This document shows positions 9,398-17,962 of a stretch of 64,000 nt of DNA, one piece after another. Position 1 is the stretch's first letter, and every line of letters starts with the position of its first letter. The notes below the pieces were generated by a model, which worked only from the letters and a program-made list of their open reading frames with translations, did no database searches and was not told the DNA's origin. This stretch comes from an uncultured Cohaesibacter sp. (GTDB taxonomy: Bacteria > Pseudomonadota > Alphaproteobacteria > Rhizobiales > Cohaesibacteraceae), in assembly GCF_963676275.1 (NCBI RefSeq), contig NZ_OY781091.1, positions 2,768,775 through 2,832,774 of the forward strand, written 5' to 3'. The position numbers were made by a program, and so were the translations under genes.

Positions 9398-10747
9398 TTA
9401 TTCTTCGTCTTCAGTGACCATCTTTTCCAGCTCTTCCTTGGTAACGGTCTTGTCTTCAACCTTCACCAGTTCGAGCAGATAGTCGACCACTTTTTCTTCG
9501 AAGATCGGCGCACGAATGGAAGCCAGAGCTTCCGGATTCTTGGTGTAATATTCGAAGACCTGACGTTCCTGACCCGGGAACTGCTGGGCACGCTGCATGA
9601 TGCCGCGCTGCACTTCCTCGTCAGCAACCGTAATTTCGTTCTTCTCACCGATTTCGGAAAGCACCAGACCAAGGCGAACGCGACGTTCGGCAATTGCCTT
9701 ATACTCTTCCTTGGCTTTCTCTTCGGTCGTATCCTCGTCTTCAAAGGTCTTGCTGGCTTCATTCATTTCAGCAGTGACCTGACGCCAGATATTCTCGAAT
9801 TCCTGTTCCAGAAGGGTTGGCGGAACGTCAAACTTGTGCAGCTCGTCCATCTTGTCAAGAAGCTGACGCTTGACGCGCTGACGGGTCAGCTGACCATATT
9901 GGGAAACGATCTGGTCCTTGATCAGCTCTTTGAGCTTGTCGAGGGATTCGATACCCAGTTTGGTAGCAAATTCGTCGGTCAGTTCCAGCTCGCCCGGAGC
10001 CTGAACTTCCTTGACCTTCACTTCGAATTCAGCGTCCTTGCCAGCGAGATGCTCGGCGCCATATTCCTCGGGGAACTTGACCTTGACAACGGTTTCGTCA
10101 CCGGCAGCAACACCGATCAACTGCTCTTCAAAGCCCGGAATGAACTGGCCGGAGCCCAGAACCAGCTGGCCATTTTCATCAGCACCGCCGTCAAAGGCTT
10201 CGCCGTCGATCTTGCCCAGATAGGACATGACAACACGGTCGCCATTTTCAGCCTTGCCTTCCTTGGTTTCGAAAGGACGGGAGCTTTCAGCGATCTGGTT
10301 GAGGCGTTCCTCAACTTCGCTATCCTCGACTTCGACGACCGGACGTTCGATCTCGACGCCGGAAACATCAGCAACCTCGATGGTCGGCAGCACTTCATAG
10401 ATGATGCTGAAATCGAGATCAGCCTTGCCATCCATGATTTTGCCAGCTTCGACTTCATCTTCAGTCAGCTTATACTGAGGCTGCATGGCCGATTTTTCAT
10501 TGCGATCAGCCAGAGTGGTCCGAGTGGTCTCGTTGATCAGCTCCTGAATGATTTCGCCCATCAGGGCCTTACCATGCAGTTTGCGGACATGAGATGCCGG
10601 TACCTTGCCTGGGCGGAAGCCGTTAATTCGGATCTGACCCTTGATTTCATCAATTTTGGCGACCAGCTTGGCTTCGAGATCAGAAGCAGGAACCACGACT
10701 TTCAGTTCGCGTTTCAGACCTTCGGACAGGGTTTCAGTGACCTGCAT
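9398..10747 (-). CDS. tig: Trigger factor (ribosome-associated chaperone / prolyl isomerase)
   Basis: The 449-residue protein begins MQVTETLSEGLKRELKV. It has the ribosome-binding signature GFRPGKVP near residue 45, a central FKBP-like isomerase domain (GDRVVMSYLGKIDGEAFDGG) and a long helical C-terminal chaperone domain. It binds ribosomal protein L23 at the exit tunnel and shelters nascent chains. I chose ATG 10747 because family members start here; the frame is open 28 codons further up, without support. The C-terminus is strongly acidic (EKMVTEDEE). Confidence 0.96.
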   Translation of the reverse strand: MQVTETLSEGLKRELKVVVPASDLEAKLVAKIDEIKGQIRINGFRPGKVPASHVRKLHGKALMGEIIQELINETTRTTLADRNEKSAMQPQYKLTEDEVEAGKIMDGKADLDFSIIYEVLPTIEVADVSGVEIERPVVEVEDSEVEERLNQIAESSRPFETKEGKAENGDRVVMSYLGKIDGEAFDGGADENGQLVLGSGQFIPGFEEQLIGVAAGDETVVKVKFPEEYGAEHLAGKDAEFEVKVKEVQAPGELELTDEFATKLGIESLDKLKELIKDQIVSQYGQLTRQRVKRQLLDKMDELHKFDVPPTLLEQEFENIWRQVTAEMNEASKTFEDEDTTEEKAKEEYKAIAERRVRLGLVLSEIGEKNEITVADEEVQRGIMQRAQQFPGQERQVFEYYTKNPEALASIRAPIFEEKVVDYLLELVKVEDKTVTKEELEKMVTEDEE

Positions 10748-10974
10748 ATCAATCTGCTTTCGTTCTTTGTCAAATTCAGTTGGTTCGAGGCGCACCAAAA
10801 GGGAAAACCCCGGACGGTTTGGCGCGTCCAATTTCTTATCAATCTGCTGTCGTCAAACAGCCTCGCGCCACTCACTACCAACGAAGACAGGCCGCGACAG
10901 AGGCAAAAACCATCTTGCGTGCGACCTAGACATGTCTCCCCCCTCTTTCCAATTTCACATGAAAAGAGAAGCTA

Positions 10975-11059
<85 letters not shown>

Positions 11060-11468
11060 ACAGCGCGGCGCATGGTGCGCCAGCAAATCGAGCGGAGCCT
11101 CTATAACACCCGATATGGAAAGCGCAAAGGAAAATTCACAAAAAGTGCAAAATTCCCCATGAGCCTTGGGGGTATCAGGTGAATTTTGCAACAAAAAACG
11201 CACAGACCGGCGCCTCCCGCCCGACAGGCCACAACGGTCGCCCAGACAGCGCCCCGCTTTAGCCATCAAGTTTCAATGGCGCAAAGCTGTCACAAATCTG
11301 CGATATTTGGGATAACCAAGGCCTTGTGACGAGCAGGAAAAGCAGGCGGCAAAAAGACGCCGCCACCCCATTTACTCCACCCGCCAGATATCTCTCGATC
11401 AAACGGCCATCAACAAAGAATGAGCGCCCGATTGGCAGCCAAGGACAGCTAGATGACAACCGAACCCA
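11060..11468. other. Spacer between tRNA-Leu and nnrDE
   Basis: No gene is supported. It should contain the tRNA-Leu promoter and the 3' end of the nnrDE transcript. Confidence 0.4.
11337..11364 (-). terminator. Possible weak terminator of nnrDE
   Basis: The minus strand reads GGCGGC, an 8-nt loop containing five T, GCCGCC, then TGCTTTTCC. The stem is short and the T-run late, so this is tentative. Confidence 0.35.
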
Positions 11469-13106
11469 TCAGTCGTCGTCACCATAACTGTCCATATCCG
11501 GCCCGTCCTCATCGATGTCATAATCCTCGAACAGGCTTTCATAAACCTTCGGCAAAATGTCGACGAGATCTTCGGAAATGAGCCCCGGCCCGAGAGTGGA
11601 ACCGGCCTGACTGTGAAGCCACACGCCAGCACAGGCAGAATCGAAGGTCGGCATGCCTTGCGCCATCAGGCCACCAACAATACCGGCGAGCACATCACCA
11701 CTGCCCGCCGTGGCCAGAAACGGCACGCCTTGCGAATGAATGACCGCATAACCATCCGGGCTGGCGACAACGGTATCAGCCCCCTTAAGAATAATGACAG
11801 CACCGCTGCGCTGCGCAGCAGCAACGGCACAATCCAGCTTGGAAAGCCGCTTCTCTTCGCGCATACGATAAGAGAGATCGGGGAACAGACGTGCAAACTC
11901 GCCTTCATGGGGCGTCAGAACCAACCGTCCTGATTGCGCTGCGGGACAATCATGCAGATGCGCCATGTCTCTTGAGCCGTCAGCAACAGCCTTTGCAAAG
12001 CAGGTAATCGCATCGGCATCCAGCAGCAGCCCCATATCTTGCCCAAGCGCTTCTTCCACCAGTTGCTGCTTTTCAGCCTCGGTGCCAAGCGCTGGTCCGG
12101 CAACGAGAATATCGCAATCGCGACGCTCGAAAAGACCGGCAAGCGAACCGGCAACCGTCATGGGTTCGATCATGATGGAGGTCACCTGCTGAGCAACGGC
12201 AATCGCAGCATCAGCAGGAGGAGCCAGTGTCACGAGCCCTGCCCCCGCCCGCAACGCCGCCCGCGCGGCAAGACGCGCAGCACCGCTATGCAACGCATCA
12301 CCACACAGTACGACACAATGGCCGCGATGGAATTTGTGATCCGCCAGCCGTTCCGCCTGGATGACATCCAGAGGCTTGAGCGCTTCAGGCCAATTGCTCA
12401 GCCAAAGCGAAGGCACATTCTCGAACGCACAGCAACCGGTGTCTTCCAGCACATCGTCCTTGATGCCGATATCGGCCACCACCAGCCGCCCACAGGAGGC
12501 CTTGCCCGGATAGAGAAGATGGCCGGGCTTCTTGCGAAAGAAAGTGACCGTCTGATCGGCACGCACCGCAGCACCGCCAATCTGGCCACTAGCCCCTTCA
12601 ACACCGCTTGGCAGATCAACCGAGAGAACAGGCAAGCCGCTCAGATTGAGTTCATCGATCAGTTCGGCAATCTCGCCGGTGATCGGTCGATCCAGCCCGG
12701 CACCGAAAAGCGCATCAACAACGATATCGGAATCATCCCAGAGGCTGGCGGACAGGCTGTAAACTTCATCACCCCATTCTTCCGCAGCCCGTCGCGCATC
12801 CCCCTTGAGATCATCCACCTCGACCATGCAGCCGATAATAACGCTCCAGCCCTCTTCTTCGAGCAATTGCGCCGCGACAAAGCCATCGCCACCATTGTTG
12901 CCCGGACCGCAGAGAATACAGACCATACCCGACGCCGCAGAGCCCGTCTTGCGTTCCAGCAGATCCATGGCCGCAGCAGCCACGGCCTGACCGGCACTTT
13001 CCATGAGTTGATATCCTTCGGTTCCTCTTTCGATTGTGAGACGATCCGCCTCCCCCATTTGCGCCGGCGTTAGAATTTCAACGGCAGTTTCGCTCATCTC
13101 AGACAT
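11469..13106 (-). CDS. nnrD: Bifunctional NAD(P)H-hydrate repair enzyme (epimerase + ADP-dependent dehydratase)
   Basis: The 545-residue protein fuses two domains. The N-terminal YjeF_N epimerase has LCGPGNNGGDGFVAA near residue 65 and converts R-NAD(P)HX to S. The C-terminal ribokinase-like dehydratase has LTPHEGEFARLFP and the GSGDVLAGIVGG motif, and restores NAD(P)H using ADP. Damage repair of reduced cofactors is a housekeeping function. GAGGAA lies 8 nt upstream of ATG 13106; a second ATG is three codons in. It is divergent from glnB with a large shared regulatory gap. The C-terminal tail is Asp-rich. Confidence 0.95.
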   Translation of the reverse strand: MSEMSETAVEILTPAQMGEADRLTIERGTEGYQLMESAGQAVAAAAMDLLERKTGSAASGMVCILCGPGNNGGDGFVAAQLLEEEGWSVIIGCMVEVDDLKGDARRAAEEWGDEVYSLSASLWDDSDIVVDALFGAGLDRPITGEIAELIDELNLSGLPVLSVDLPSGVEGASGQIGGAAVRADQTVTFFRKKPGHLLYPGKASCGRLVVADIGIKDDVLEDTGCCAFENVPSLWLSNWPEALKPLDVIQAERLADHKFHRGHCVVLCGDALHSGAARLAARAALRAGAGLVTLAPPADAAIAVAQQVTSIMIEPMTVAGSLAGLFERRDCDILVAGPALGTEAEKQQLVEEALGQDMGLLLDADAITCFAKAVADGSRDMAHLHDCPAAQSGRLVLTPHEGEFARLFPDLSYRMREEKRLSKLDCAVAAAQRSGAVIILKGADTVVASPDGYAVIHSQGVPFLATAGSGDVLAGIVGGLMAQGMPTFDSACAGVWLHSQAGSTLGPGLISEDLVDILPKVYESLFEDYDIDEDGPDMDSYGDDD

Positions 13107-13480
13107 CCCAGATATTCCTCAAAATGGCGACCGTCCCGCAATGGCGAAACAGTCCTGACGGCGCTCCTTGCGAAGCACTCGCCTTTGTTATTGTCTGAAA
13201 ATCTATAACCAGAATGCGCAAACAACAATCGCGCCAGCCCCTATTGCCCACGCTAATATCGCGAGCTGGCAAGAATTTTCGCCTCTCCGCCCGACCGAGC
13301 CGGAAAATTAACATTCTCCAACCATCGGATCGGCGCTCCAACTGCCTCATCGGAATGAAAATCCACAGAAAGAATCAGCCCAAACAGTGCCTCGATATTA
13401 TGCAAAAGTAGGGTTCGAAAAGAAAAAGTGACCTAAAAGTGACCATCAAAGTCAACAAATTCGACTGTTGACCAAAGGCC

Positions 13481-13502
13481 ATGATGCATAAATATGCATC
13501 AT
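13481..13502. repeat. 22-bp near-perfect palindrome upstream of glnB
   Basis: The arms ATGATGCATAA / ATATGCATCAT match at 10 of 11 positions. The centre lies about 117 bp upstream of the GG of the sigma-54 promoter, a distance usual for an enhancer. The spacing differs from the enteric NtrC consensus (TGCA-N6-TGCA instead of TGCA-N9-TGCA), so the binding protein is uncertain. Confidence 0.6.
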
Positions 13503-13605
13503 TTGCCTAATTTTACATCATTTCATTTCCCCAAAATGCCTCAAAATTCGACCGTTGGGTACTGGTGAACGCAAGCTTTTCCTGCTTTTATTCCCTACAA
13601 CACAA

Positions 13606-13623
13606 TTGGCACACAGAATGCAT
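13606..13623 (+). promoter_or_regulatory. Sigma-54 (RpoN) -24/-12 promoter of glnB-glnA
   Basis: TTGGCACACAGAATGCAT has the invariant GG (13608-13609) and GC (13620-13621) exactly 10 bp apart. The flanks match the consensus TGGCAC-N5-TTGCA closely. It lies 163 bp upstream of the glnB ATG. Nitrogen control of glnBA by NtrC and RpoN is standard in proteobacteria. Confidence 0.85.
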
Positions 13624-13746
13624 AAATTTTCACAAACCGGAAAGCGGCTGAAGATGTCCCCTAGGGCTTCGGATGACTGAGGCAATCCGGCTCAAAAGTT
13701 AACCAGGGTCCGATTGAGCGCTCGCAGATCTGGCAATGGTTGATAG

Positions 13747-14124
<378 letters not shown>

Positions 14125-14136
14125 TTTGCAAATAAA

Positions 14137-14205
14137 GCTCCGGAGCGTCCCGACCCGGAGCATATGATACAACCTTCCAAGGGACAATAAACACCTTCCA
14201 AGGGA
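14137..14205 (+). repeat. Hairpin and paired 13-bp direct repeats in the glnB-glnA spacer
   Basis: A 7-bp stem (GCTCCGG 14137-14143, CCGGAGC 14155-14161) follows the glnB stop. Then ACCTTCCAAGGGA occurs twice, at 14172-14184 and 14193-14205, offset by exactly 21 bp, two helical turns. The arrangement suggests a protein site controlling glnA separately from glnB. Confidence 0.7.
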
Positions 14206-14292
14206 ACAGTTCAGACACAAGTTGGGAAATCGGAGAAACGGAGTGCAAGACGTTTTCCTATTTCCAATTCACAGACAGTAAAGGATACTGGA

Positions 14293-15702
14293 ATGAGCAC
14301 ACCAGCTGATATCGTCAAATTGATTTCAGAGCAGGACGTCAAGTATGTTGACATCCGTTTTACCGACCCTCGCGGTAAATTGCAGCACGTAACCGTTATT
14401 GAAGACCAGGTTGATGAAGACTTCCTCGAAGAAGGCTTCATGTTTGACGGTTCCTCTATCGCAGGCTGGAAATCCATCGAAGCTTCTGACATGAAGCTGA
14501 TGCCTGATTGCGACAGCGCCTATATCGATCCGTTCTATGCAGAAAAAACCCTCTGCATTCACTGTTCTGTTGTCGAACCAGACACCGGTGCTCCTTACGA
14601 GCGCGACCCGCGCGGTACCGCACAGAAAGCCGAAGCTTACCTCAAAGCAACCGGCATTGGTGACGTAGCCTATTTCGGCCCTGAAGCCGAATTCTTCATC
14701 TTCGATGACGTGCGCTATGCCAACACCATGAACAAGGTGTCCTACGAAGTAGACGCCGCTGACGCAGCATGGAACACCGACACCGAATATGAAACCGGCA
14801 ACACCGGTCATCGTCCGGGCATCAAGGGCGGCTACTTCCCTGTAAACCCGACCGACTATGCTCAGGACATCCGTTCCGAGATGCTTTCCACCATGAAATC
14901 TCTCGGCATGAAAGTTGACAAGCACCACCACGAAGTGGCTTCCTGTCAGCATGAGCTGGGCCTGATTTTCGATAGCCTCACCAAACAGGGTGACGAGCTG
15001 CAGAAATACAAATATGTCATCCATAACGTTGCTCAGGCATATGGCAAATCTGCCACCTTCATGCCAAAGCCGATCTATGGCGACAACGGCACCGGCATGC
15101 ACTGCAACATGTCCATCTGGAAAGACGGCAAGCCGCTCTTCGCTGGCGACAAATATGCTGACCTGTCCGACGAAGCCCTGTATTTCATCGGCGGTATCCT
15201 CAAGCATGCGAAAGCCCTGAACGCTTTCACCAACCCGTCCACCAACTCCTACAAGCGCCTGATTCCGGGCTTCGAAGCTCCGGTTCTGCGTGCATATTCC
15301 GCACGTAACCGTTCTGGCTGCATCCGTATTCCTTGGACCGAATCTCCAAAGGCAAAACGCGTTGAAGCCCGCTTCCCGGATCCGTCCGCCAACCCGTATC
15401 TCTGCTTTGCAGCCCTGCTGATGGCTGGTCTTGACGGTATCAAGAACAAGATCCATCCTGGCGATGCAATGGACAAGAACCTGTACGATCTGCCACCTGA
15501 AGAACTCGAAGGCATTCCAACCGTTTGCGGTTCCCTGCGTGAAGCCATCGAAGAACTCAAGGCCGACAGCGACTTCCTGCTGGCTGGCGACGTATTCACC
15601 AAAGACCAGATTGCTGGCTATATCGAACTGAAGGAAGAAGAAATCCAGCTGTTCGAACACACCCCGCATCCGGTTGAATTCCTGATGTATTACAGCTGCT
15701 AA
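14293..15702 (+). CDS. glnA: Glutamine synthetase type I
   Basis: The 469-residue enzyme makes glutamine from glutamate, ammonia and ATP as a dodecamer. Visible motifs are the N-terminal [25 protein letters not shown], the metal/ATP segment [11 protein letters not shown], the glutamate-binding [17 protein letters not shown] and Tyr398 in [10 protein letters not shown], the GlnE adenylylation site. It is therefore the GSI-beta type controlled by GlnB/GlnE. AAGGA lies before the ATG. The preference for codons such as GGC, CTG and AAA looks like that of a highly expressed gene. Confidence 0.99.
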   Translation: MSTPADIVKLISEQDVKYVDIRFTDPRGKLQHVTVIEDQVDEDFLEEGFMFDGSSIAGWKSIEASDMKLMPDCDSAYIDPFYAEKTLCIHCSVVEPDTGAPYERDPRGTAQKAEAYLKATGIGDVAYFGPEAEFFIFDDVRYANTMNKVSYEVDAADAAWNTDTEYETGNTGHRPGIKGGYFPVNPTDYAQDIRSEMLSTMKSLGMKVDKHHHEVASCQHELGLIFDSLTKQGDELQKYKYVIHNVAQAYGKSATFMPKPIYGDNGTGMHCNMSIWKDGKPLFAGDKYADLSDEALYFIGGILKHAKALNAFTNPSTNSYKRLIPGFEAPVLRAYSARNRSGCIRIPWTESPKAKRVEARFPDPSANPYLCFAALLMAGLDGIKNKIHPGDAMDKNLYDLPPEELEGIPTVCGSLREAIEELKADSDFLLAGDVFTKDQIAGYIELKEEEIQLFEHTPHPVEFLMYYSC

Positions 15703-15707
15703 GTCTT

Positions 15708-15732
15708 TAGCGTTTGGCCCCGCCAAACGCTA
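15708..15732 (+). terminator. Perfect 11-bp hairpin directly after glnA
   Basis: TAGCGTTTGGC, loop CCC, GCCAAACGCTA begins 5 bp after the stop. No T-run follows, so it is more likely a 3'-end stabilising hairpin than the terminator itself. Confidence 0.5.
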
Positions 15733-15802
15733 AAATCTCACAGTATTTTGTGAGCCGCAGCGACAGGTGCCGTTTCCATAAACAGCACCGAAAGCCAATA
15801 AA

Positions 15803-15832
15803 CAAAGGGCCGGTTTTAACCGGCCCTTTTTT
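15803..15832 (+). terminator. Strong terminator of glnA
   Basis: AAGGGCCGGTT and AACCGGCCCTT form an 11-bp stem with a tiny loop, followed by a T-run. The A-run on the other side makes it work for the convergent gene as well. Confidence 0.92.
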
Positions 15833-15868
15833 ATAAACCTAATAATTCAAGGCTTTTCTGATCAGTTA

Positions 15869-16669
15869 CTACAGAGCCGACTGCATAGTAAAACCCGCCT
15901 TCACACACGAATTAGTTACAGTATATATATCGACTGCTTCCCCTTTATATGATTTTGGAAAAGTGGGGTAAAAATGATTCTTCTTTGAAGCCAAAAATCC
16001 ATGATAGGGAACAACTTCACGCCCAACCCGCATATAGCCACAAACATCCAGAACTGTTTTCTTGTGTTTTTTCGAAGCATAGGAAAGCAATTTCACCACT
16101 TTACTACCCTTGTAAAGTTTCAAATCACCGAGCCTCTTGCTAAGCCCAAGTTCAATAGCCCTTCTCTGTTTTGATGTTAATTTGAGATTGCCCCCTCCAA
16201 CTTTGGGTGAACTTGATTTTATAAGTTTATTCCAACGTCCCAATGCGATCCCATTCAGAGAGCACGCATAGTGAACAGCATAATAGTAGGAAGTACCTGG
16301 ACCGCGGTTTAGCAAAGCTTTCTTGTTCGGATTTCGAACAATCCGCCATTTTGAAGACTGCTTATAGAATTCAGCAGCAAATGGCAGCCTATTTCCGTCA
16401 TAAGAGAAAAAGGCACAAGCATAAAAGCCCTTCGCTCCGGAACCATAATGAATGTCACTCAACGCAACATCCTTAACGCCCAAAACCTTTGCAACGGCAG
16501 ACGCCAATTTCGAGCGACTTTCTTCAGGAATCTGAGACGCGCTAATGGGGTGGTATCGCTGTGCCGCGTAAGTCAGATGGGAAAACAAACAAAGGAATGT
16601 TGCGATAACACCAAACCAGAACCATCTTTTATATTTTTGCAACTCAACCGGTTTTAGTAAGAAATACAT
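15869..16669 (-). CDS. Exported protein of unknown function, AT-rich orphan
   Basis: The 266-residue protein starts MYFLLKPVELQKYKRWFWFGV, and an uncleaved anchor or long signal sequence ends near SHLTYAAQR. GGAGG six nt before ATG 16669 fixes the start; an in-frame start 10 codons up is not supported. The mature part is Lys/Ser/Tyr-rich and basic, with four cysteines (ACAFFS, YACSLNG, DVCGYM, NSCVKAG) that could form disulfides. I recognise no family. The gene is clearly more AT-rich than its neighbours, with codons such as AAA, TTT and ATA, which suggests recent acquisition. Confidence 0.8.
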   Translation of the reverse strand: MYFLLKPVELQKYKRWFWFGVIATFLCLFSHLTYAAQRYHPISASQIPEESRSKLASAVAKVLGVKDVALSDIHYGSGAKGFYACAFFSYDGNRLPFAAEFYKQSSKWRIVRNPNKKALLNRGPGTSYYYAVHYACSLNGIALGRWNKLIKSSSPKVGGGNLKLTSKQRRAIELGLSKRLGDLKLYKGSKVVKLLSYASKKHKKTVLDVCGYMRVGREVVPYHGFLASKKNHFYPTFPKSYKGEAVDIYTVTNSCVKAGFTMQSAL

Positions 16670-16732
16670 AAGCTCCTCCAACAATAAAAACGAAATCAAA
16701 ATTTGAAATTTACATAACTCTAAAATGAATGA

Positions 16733-17317
16733 TCAGCTCTCTTCCATCGGCCGCCAGCCATGCAGCATACTTCTTGCGCCCCAGTCATAAGTGAAATAGA
16801 AGCCCGGAGATGGCGGTGTGAAGTCCTGACCGATCGCCTGTCCGGTCAGATAGCAATAGAGCAGCGCGCCAACGCGCCCGTGCCCGACCATCAGCACATC
16901 GCCTCGCATGCCGCTCGAAATCACCCGTTCCATCGCCATTTGATAGGCTGCCGCAATCCGGTCCTGCGCATCCATGGCCGTTTCCCAACCGTCTCCGGCA
17001 CTTTCCTCAGGCTTTGAGAAGAAGCGCTTGAAATGATCCAGAAAACGCTTTTCGGGCAAATAGCCCGATGCCATGTTATCGCTCTCGTCCATTTCGGGAA
17101 AGGCAACAGGAAACAGCGAAAGCCTGTCGGCGATGATGGCGGCGCTCTGAGAAGCTTTTTTCTGACTGCTGGAAAAGATATAGGCCGTACTGGCAAGCAG
17201 GCCAGCTGCAGCAAAAGCTTCAGTGCGCGCCTTGCCCCGCTCATCCAGTTCCCATTCACTGGCAGGAACCGCGGGATCCATTTTCACTTCAGGATGTGTG
17301 AGATATCGAACCAACAT
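16733..17317 (-). CDS. Histidine phosphatase (PGAM-like) family protein
   Basis: The 194-residue product belongs to the phosphoglycerate-mutase-like superfamily: VLMVGHGRVGALLYC carries the second catalytic His, and SSQKKASQSAAIIADRL is the usual region after the first arginine. The N-terminal RHG motif is altered to LVRYLTHPEV, as I recall for a known subgroup. If so, the nucleophile His is displaced by two or three residues or absent. ATG 17317 is chosen because the longer frame would run into the small gene at 17371. The substrate is unknown. Confidence 0.8.
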   Translation of the reverse strand: MLVRYLTHPEVKMDPAVPASEWELDERGKARTEAFAAAGLLASTAYIFSSSQKKASQSAAIIADRLSLFPVAFPEMDESDNMASGYLPEKRFLDHFKRFFSKPEESAGDGWETAMDAQDRIAAAYQMAMERVISSGMRGDVLMVGHGRVGALLYCYLTGQAIGQDFTPPSPGFYFTYDWGARSMLHGWRPMEES

Positions 17318-17370
17318 GCTCGGGCCAACCGGTTGCGGCACAGCACCGGATCGCTTCAAACGGCGCTGCC

Positions 17371-17544
17371 CTAGATCAGAAGAAAAAACAGCGCAAGCAA
17401 ACAGGTGACGGTCGCATTCAGCCAAGGCGACATGCCTGCGACATCCTGATATTGCAATCTTGCCCTGTCGGCTCTGTACAGGCTTGACTTCAACTCAAAC
17501 ACCGACGTGCGCAGATTGTCAATTTCCGCCTCAACCTCGTTCAT
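17371..17544 (-). CDS. 57-residue tail-anchored membrane microprotein
   Basis: This short frame reads MNEVEAEIDNLRTSVFELK at the N-terminus, a charged helix likely to form a coiled coil, then a PWLNATVTCLLALFFLLI hydrophobic end forming one C-terminal membrane segment, and TAG. It lies 53 bp upstream of the histidine phosphatase on the same strand, so the two are probably an operon. No strong Shine-Dalgarno sequence is present. The protein-like amphipathic-then-hydrophobic design supports it, but homologs would be needed for certainty. Confidence 0.5.
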   Translation of the reverse strand: MNEVEAEIDNLRTSVFELKSSLYRADRARLQYQDVAGMSPWLNATVTCLLALFFLLI

Positions 17545-17962
17545 GAATAATCCGTTTGTTTTGTCCCCTGTATTGGAAATCTAACGGCCAAATGGTTAAC
17601 AAAGATTAACCATAATGCAAAAGTTTGACACGGCCTTGTCAGGTCATACTCAAACAAGAAGCAAGCCAGCCCCAGACATCGCCTGCGCGCAGTCTAGCCC
17701 TTGCGATTGCGCGATATTTCTGCCTCAGAAAGGCGCAAATGCCGCAGGGATTCACATTTCCTTTCATCGAACACTTGACCATTGGACGTTAGCCAAAGAC
17801 ATTGTGGAAACAAAATTGAGCCTGATTCGCGCGATTTGCTGCGCATCATCCGCACTTGCGATCAGCCCGTAAAATGATAAGACCGAACGAAGTCGGATCG
17901 GTAACGCCTCAGGCAATCGTTACCGAAACCAGAACCGTCCTGTCGGAACCCAAGAGTAGTCC
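17545..17962. other. Divergent promoter region upstream of parE
   Basis: No gene is supported. A perfect inverted repeat ATGGTTAA CAAAGA TTAACCAT lies at 17592-17613, nearer the microprotein gene. The paired TTAA units recall CtrA sites, but the spacing is 6 bp rather than 7. Confidence 0.45.

Noticed and set aside
13481-13502. Calling the glnB upstream palindrome an NtrC site outright
   Set aside because: The half-site spacing differs by 3 bp from the NtrC consensus, so I list it only as a palindrome.
14326-15726. 466-codon minus-strand frame opposite glnA
   Set aside because: glnA is certain on the plus strand, and this frame is a long antisense artefact of its codon bias.
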